Shown: piece after piece, positions 60,728 to 64,000 of the stretch
Layout of the letters: each line of letters opens with the position of its first letter
Numbering within the stretch: the first letter of the stretch is position 1
Assembly: GCA_022764165.1 (NCBI GenBank)
Contig: JALERM010000041.1
Coordinates: forward strand, 1-64,000
Direction of reading: 5' to 3'
Origin: Eubacterium sp.
GTDB lineage: Bacteria; Bacillota; Clostridia; Lachnospirales; Lachnospiraceae
Length of the DNA stretch: 64,000 nucleotides
The notes under the pieces: generated by a model
The model's database searches: none
Seen by the model: only the letters and a program-made list of their open reading frames with translations
Told to the model about the DNA's origin: nothing
Made by a program: the position numbers and the translations under genes

Positions 60728-62050
60728 ATGAATAAAGTTGTAGAAGAGAGAACCAAAAGGACAGAATGGTACAGAGATGCCCGTTTTGGAATGTTTATCC
60801 ACTGGGGATTATATTCCATACCAGCCAGAGGAGAATGGCTGCGCAGCCGGGAAGAACTTACTAAAGAAGAATATGAACCTTTTATGGATGAATTTTATGC
60901 CGAAGACTATAACCCGAGAGAGTGGGCAAAACTGGCAAAAGAAGCAGGTATGAAATATGCGGTTCTCACAGCAAAGCATCATGACGGATTCTGCCTGTAT
61001 GATACCAAGCTGACAGACTTCAAATCAACCAATGCACCCTGTAAGCGTGATCTGGTACAGGAGTTTCTTGATGCATTCCGTGCGGAAGGCATTAAGGTAG
61101 GTCTGTATTTTTCCGTGATTGACTGGCGTCATCCGGATTATCCGCATTACGGAGACATGCATCATCCGATGAGAAATCATCCGGAATGTTCGAACGAAAA
61201 CAGAAACTTTGATCGTTATCTGGAATTTATGTTCGGACAGATCAAAGAGCTTTTGACAAACTATGGAAAACTGGATCTGATGTGGTTCGACTTTTCCTAT
61301 GGCAATATGAAATGTGACACCTGGAAAGCAGATAAACTGATTGAGATGGTTCGTTCTATCCAGCCATGGCTGATTATCGACAACCGTCTGGAAGGAAGTG
61401 CTGAGGATGCAGGCTCTATCCGTACCCTGAATCCGACACCGTATTCCGGTGACTTCGCTTCACCGGAACAGATGATCCCGCCGGCAGGACTTCGTGATGA
61501 AGGAGGAAATCCGATTCCCTGGGAAGCTTGTATCACATTGAATAACCACTGGGGCTATGCTTCCGCTGATCACCACTACAAATCAGCAAAAATGGTCATC
61601 CATATGCTGGTAGAGTGCGTAAGTAAAGGAGGTAACCTGCTTCTGAACGTGGGACCGGATGCCAAAGGAAATATTCCGGAAGAATCCGTAAAAATCCTTC
61701 AGGAAGTAGGATGCTGGATGAAGAAAAACCACAGAAGTATCTATGGCTGCGGCTACGCTGAACTTCCAAAACCGGAATGGGGAAGGTTCACCAGAAACGG
61801 AAACAAACTGTATGCACATGTAATGGAAGAACAGGTCGGTGCTATCTGTCTGGAAAACATGGCAGGAAAAATCGAGAAAATGCGTCTCGTAAGCGACAAT
61901 TCAGAAATCAAAGAGACATTCTTCTGGAATCTGAAAGAATACGCTGAAAACGCCTTCTTCTTCTTTGATTCAACTCCTCATGCTGAGATGGATTGCTATC
62001 CGCTGCCGGATGAAAACGATACTGTAGTAGAAATATTCCTGAAAGAATAA
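60728..62050 (+). CDS. Alpha-L-fucosidase, GH29
   Basis: A 440-residue GH29 enzyme. Markers: ARFGMFIHWGLYSIPARGEW, AVLTAKHHDGFCLYDT, the nucleophile Asp188 in LMWFDFSYG, and GGNLLLNVGPDAKGNIP. It removes alpha-linked L-fucose; without a signal peptide it acts on imported oligosaccharides. The start is at 60728 (GGAGG upstream); a TTG two codons earlier is in frame. It ends before dispersed palindrome copy 5. Confidence 0.93.
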   Translation: MNKVVEERTKRTEWYRDARFGMFIHWGLYSIPARGEWLRSREELTKEEYEPFMDEFYAEDYNPREWAKLAKEAGMKYAVLTAKHHDGFCLYDTKLTDFKSTNAPCKRDLVQEFLDAFRAEGIKVGLYFSVIDWRHPDYPHYGDMHHPMRNHPECSNENRNFDRYLEFMFGQIKELLTNYGKLDLMWFDFSYGNMKCDTWKADKLIEMVRSIQPWLIIDNRLEGSAEDAGSIRTLNPTPYSGDFASPEQMIPPAGLRDEGGNPIPWEACITLNNHWGYASADHHYKSAKMVIHMLVECVSKGGNLLLNVGPDAKGNIPEESVKILQEVGCWMKKNHRSIYGCGYAELPKPEWGRFTRNGNKLYAHVMEEQVGAICLENMAGKIEKMRLVSDNSEIKETFFWNLKEYAENAFFFFDSTPHAEMDCYPLPDENDTVVEIFLKE

Positions 62051-62068
62051 ATTATTGAGAGTGACCAG

Positions 62069-62110
62069 GGGACGGGTACATAGTCACAGCCGTGACTATG
62101 TACCCGTCCC
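62069..62110. repeat. Dispersed palindrome copy 5, right arm shortened
   Basis: GGGACGGGTACATAGTCAC (62069-62087) pairs perfectly with GTGACTATGTACCCGTCCC (62092-62110). The outer part GAGTGACCAGG on the left has no partner on the right, where the sequence changes to TTCAGG. From 62111 to 62265 there is no gene. Confidence 0.85.
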
Positions 62111-62265
62111 TTCAGGTTGAGTGGACACTATTAAGTAAATTAAGCCCCGGTTTACTTAATCTTGTATAGTAATTCAGCCGACAGGATAATAAAATGATTT
62201 CAGGACAAGCAGCCACGTGCTTAGCAAAAAATTAGTATCCGTGGCGGGATTCAGGAGGATATATT

Positions 62266-63789
62266 ATGGTACAAGTTCGAAATAGTATATTGGAAAAGTG
62301 GGATATGCAGGAGATTTCCTGTAAAGGCCATACGGAGGGCAATCCATTTACAGATTATGATATCAAAGGTACGTTTTCTCATCCGCAGGAGTCTCTGACG
62401 GTGGATGGATTCTATGATGGAAATGGTATTTACAAAGTTCGGTTTATGCCTTCTTTTACGGGGACCTACACGTATCGTATATTCGGAAGTTTCAGTACTC
62501 AGGCATATGAGGGAACCTTTCAGGTAACTGAAGCCACAGGGGAAAATCACGGGCCTGTCCGGGTCTGCAATACTTATCATTTTGCTTATGAGGACGGAAC
62601 ACCGCACTATTCGCTGGGGACCACTTGTTATGTGTGGGAACTGCAGGATGAAAAATTGCAGGAGAAGACACTGGAGACATTGAAAAACAGTGCCTTTAAT
62701 AAGATACGCTTCTGTATTTTTCCCAAACATTATGATTATAATCTGCACGAACCTATTTCTTATCCCTATGAAGGAATGCCTGTTGACAGCTCTCTGCTGA
62801 CCAAAGATAATTTTATGGAGTATATGGGAAAGAGCGAAGGGAATGAGTGGGATTTCACCAGATTTCATGTAGGGCATTTTCAGCATATTGATTCCTGTAT
62901 AGAGAAACTGCGTGATATGGGGATAGAAGCGGATCTGATTATGATGCATCCTTATGACAGATGGGGATTCAGCCAGATGAAACCGGAGGATGATGAGCTT
63001 TACTGGAAATATATACTGGCCCGTTTTTCTGCTTATCGAAATGTATGGTGGTCTCTGGCTAATGAATATGATCTTTTGGCGAAGAAGTCCATTAAGGATT
63101 GGGAACGTATGGCAAAGACAATCTGCGAAAAAGATCCTTATCATCATCTGCGTTCCATCCATCATTGCATAACGATGTATGACCACACAAGACCGTGGAT
63201 TACACACTGTAGCATTCAGCGTACCGATGTGTACAAATGTGCAGAACTGGTAGACCAGTACCGGATACAGTATAGAAAGCCGGTGGTTTTGGATGAGATT
63301 GCCTATGAAGGAAATATCCAGCATGGCTGGGGAAATATCAGTGGAAAAGAGTTGGTGAGAAGATTCTGGGAAGCTGCCTGCCGGGGCGGCTACGCAGGTC
63401 ACGGAGAAACCTATATGCATCCGCAGGATATTCTCTGGTGGTCTCATGGCGGTGAACTTCACGGAGAAAGCCCGGAACGTCTGGCATTTCTTCTGAAAAT
63501 ATTAAAAGAAACACCGGGATATGGACTCCGTTACAAAACAGACGCAGCCTGGGACGAGGTGGCAGCTGTTCCCGACTCATTATTTTTACAGAATGACTAT
63601 ATGCTGATTTATTATGGATTCAATCGGCCTTCCTTCCGTGATTATTATATTGATGATGTAACGGAATACGAGGTGGAAGTCATCGATACCTGGGAAATGA
63701 CCATTGAAAAAATAGGAACTTTCAAAGGAAAATTTCGGGTGCCACTGCCGGGGAAGGAATATATAGCTGTGCGGGTCAGGAAAATTTGA
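62266..63789 (+). CDS. DUF5060/DUF4038-type glycoside hydrolase
   Basis: A 507-residue protein. N-terminal DUF5060-like beta domain (about 5-90), a DUF4038/apiosidase-like TIM barrel (about 100-390) and a C-terminal DUF5605-like beta domain. Probable catalytic Glu residues lie in WWSLANEYDLL and KPVVLDEIAYEG. Members act on plant cell-wall or host side-chain glycans; the linkage is not predictable. No signal peptide. AGGAGG precedes the start. It is probably part of the same locus as the fucosidase, after a palindrome. Confidence 0.8.
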   Translation: MVQVRNSILEKWDMQEISCKGHTEGNPFTDYDIKGTFSHPQESLTVDGFYDGNGIYKVRFMPSFTGTYTYRIFGSFSTQAYEGTFQVTEATGENHGPVRVCNTYHFAYEDGTPHYSLGTTCYVWELQDEKLQEKTLETLKNSAFNKIRFCIFPKHYDYNLHEPISYPYEGMPVDSSLLTKDNFMEYMGKSEGNEWDFTRFHVGHFQHIDSCIEKLRDMGIEADLIMMHPYDRWGFSQMKPEDDELYWKYILARFSAYRNVWWSLANEYDLLAKKSIKDWERMAKTICEKDPYHHLRSIHHCITMYDHTRPWITHCSIQRTDVYKCAELVDQYRIQYRKPVVLDEIAYEGNIQHGWGNISGKELVRRFWEAACRGGYAGHGETYMHPQDILWWSHGGELHGESPERLAFLLKILKETPGYGLRYKTDAAWDEVAAVPDSLFLQNDYMLIYYGFNRPSFRDYYIDDVTEYEVEVIDTWEMTIEKIGTFKGKFRVPLPGKEYIAVRVRKI

Positions 63790-63792
63790 TAG

Positions 63793-63835
63793 TAATCAGG
63801 GGGCGGAGAGTGGCTATGTACCCGTCCCCTGGTTA
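63793..63835. repeat. Dispersed palindrome copy 6, internally deleted
   Basis: TAATCAGGGG (63793-63802) and CCCCTGGTTA (63826-63835, one mismatch) flank a single core GGCTATGTACCCGTCCCC. As at 15191 the inner left arm is lost. It lies between convergent genes. Confidence 0.65.
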
Positions 63836-63839
63836 ACTT

Positions 63840-64000
63840 TTATATAGAATTTCTCTTAATCAGATGCGTTCCAATCTGGATGTTCACCGGATAAAAGAGT
63901 TTGTTCTCAATGATACTGATTAACCGTTCTGCCGCCATTTTCCCCATATATTTTTTTGGTACATGAATGGTAGTCAGGGTTGGTTCCACGTATGTGCACA
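63840..64000 (-). CDS. LacI-family regulator, C-terminal end (partial)
   Basis: Only the last 52 codons are in the window; the gene starts to the right. The segment contains PTLTTIHVPKKYMGKMAAERL and IGTHLIKRNSI then stop, the typical end of the periplasmic-binding-like effector domain of LacI/GalR repressors. It converges on the glycosidase gene and may regulate this sugar locus. Confidence 0.75.
   Translation of the reverse strand, partial: CTYVEPTLTTIHVPKKYMGKMAAERLISIIENKLFYPVNIQIGTHLIKRNSI

Noticed and set aside
1..64000. tRNA, rRNA genes and known riboswitch cores
   Set aside because: Intergenic stretches were read on both strands; no cloverleaf, rRNA stretch or recognisable riboswitch consensus was seen, although a covariance search could not be run.

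Overview
The window reads as a chromosomal segment of an anaerobic, saccharolytic, low-to-mid GC Gram-positive, most like a gut Lachnospiraceae. The support is: strong AGGAGG ribosome sites, the two-subunit GlgC/GlgD pair, SpoVG, GHKL/LytTR signalling, 3D-domain and PcsB-like envelope proteins, LplB/YtcP-type sugar transporters, a GH112 phosphorylase, and a soluble HdrABC/Flx-type redox complex. Species cannot be told from the sequence alone.

Layout. 1-4250: a scrapyard of AAA-ATPase genes (one frameshifted and truncated, one intact, two fragments) behind what looks like the right end of an IS200/IS605-type element. 4288-5772: a Lon-like AAA+ protein without the protease domain. 5860-7782 (minus): a STAS protein plus a split (p)ppGpp hydrolase and synthetase pair. 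8153-18424: a DMT exporter, then a galactoside block (two GH42 beta-galactosidases, a serine hydrolase, an AraC regulator, a GH112 beta-1,3-galactosyl phosphorylase). 18473-25969: a HEPN/MNT pair, a GHKL/LytTR two-component system, and a divergent ABC-2 transporter operon interrupted by a 200-bp structured palindromic element. 26125-37000: housekeeping (RmlD-like reductase, dicarboxylate symporter, TauE, MurC, GlgC/GlgD, SpoVG, RsmF-like methylase, PcsB/3D wall protein).

36962-48962 is the most interesting part. A dehydrogenase of the LDH/MDH family is followed with almost no gaps by HdrB, HdrC, HdrA, an MvhD-like protein, two Fe-S proteins and a flavin/NAD reductase (the Flx module), then a fumarate-reductase-like Fe-S subunit and flavoprotein, and after a large palindrome the two fumarase subunits. 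The dehydrogenase carries Arg at the position that separates malate (Arg) from lactate (Gln) enzymes. I therefore read the block as a soluble reductive C4 pathway (oxaloacetate to malate to fumarate to succinate) wired to an NADH-oxidising, probably electron-bifurcating Flx-Hdr complex, without a membrane cytochrome b. That is inference from gene content.

49235-50848 is a double-thioredoxin/CcdA fusion. 51216-64000 is a second carbohydrate locus: a membrane AraC sensor-regulator, a solute-binding lipoprotein with an in-frame TGA, two permeases, CutC, a transglutaminase-like/thioredoxin-like protein, a GH29 fucosidase, a DUF5060/DUF4038-type glycosidase, and the end of a LacI regulator.

A family of short palindromes built on GTGACTATG(T/A)ACC(T/C)GTCCC occurs at least six times (a seventh hairpin is related), always just after stop codons and mostly between convergent genes. 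They probably act as mobile bidirectional terminators. No rRNA, tRNA or CRISPR array was found.
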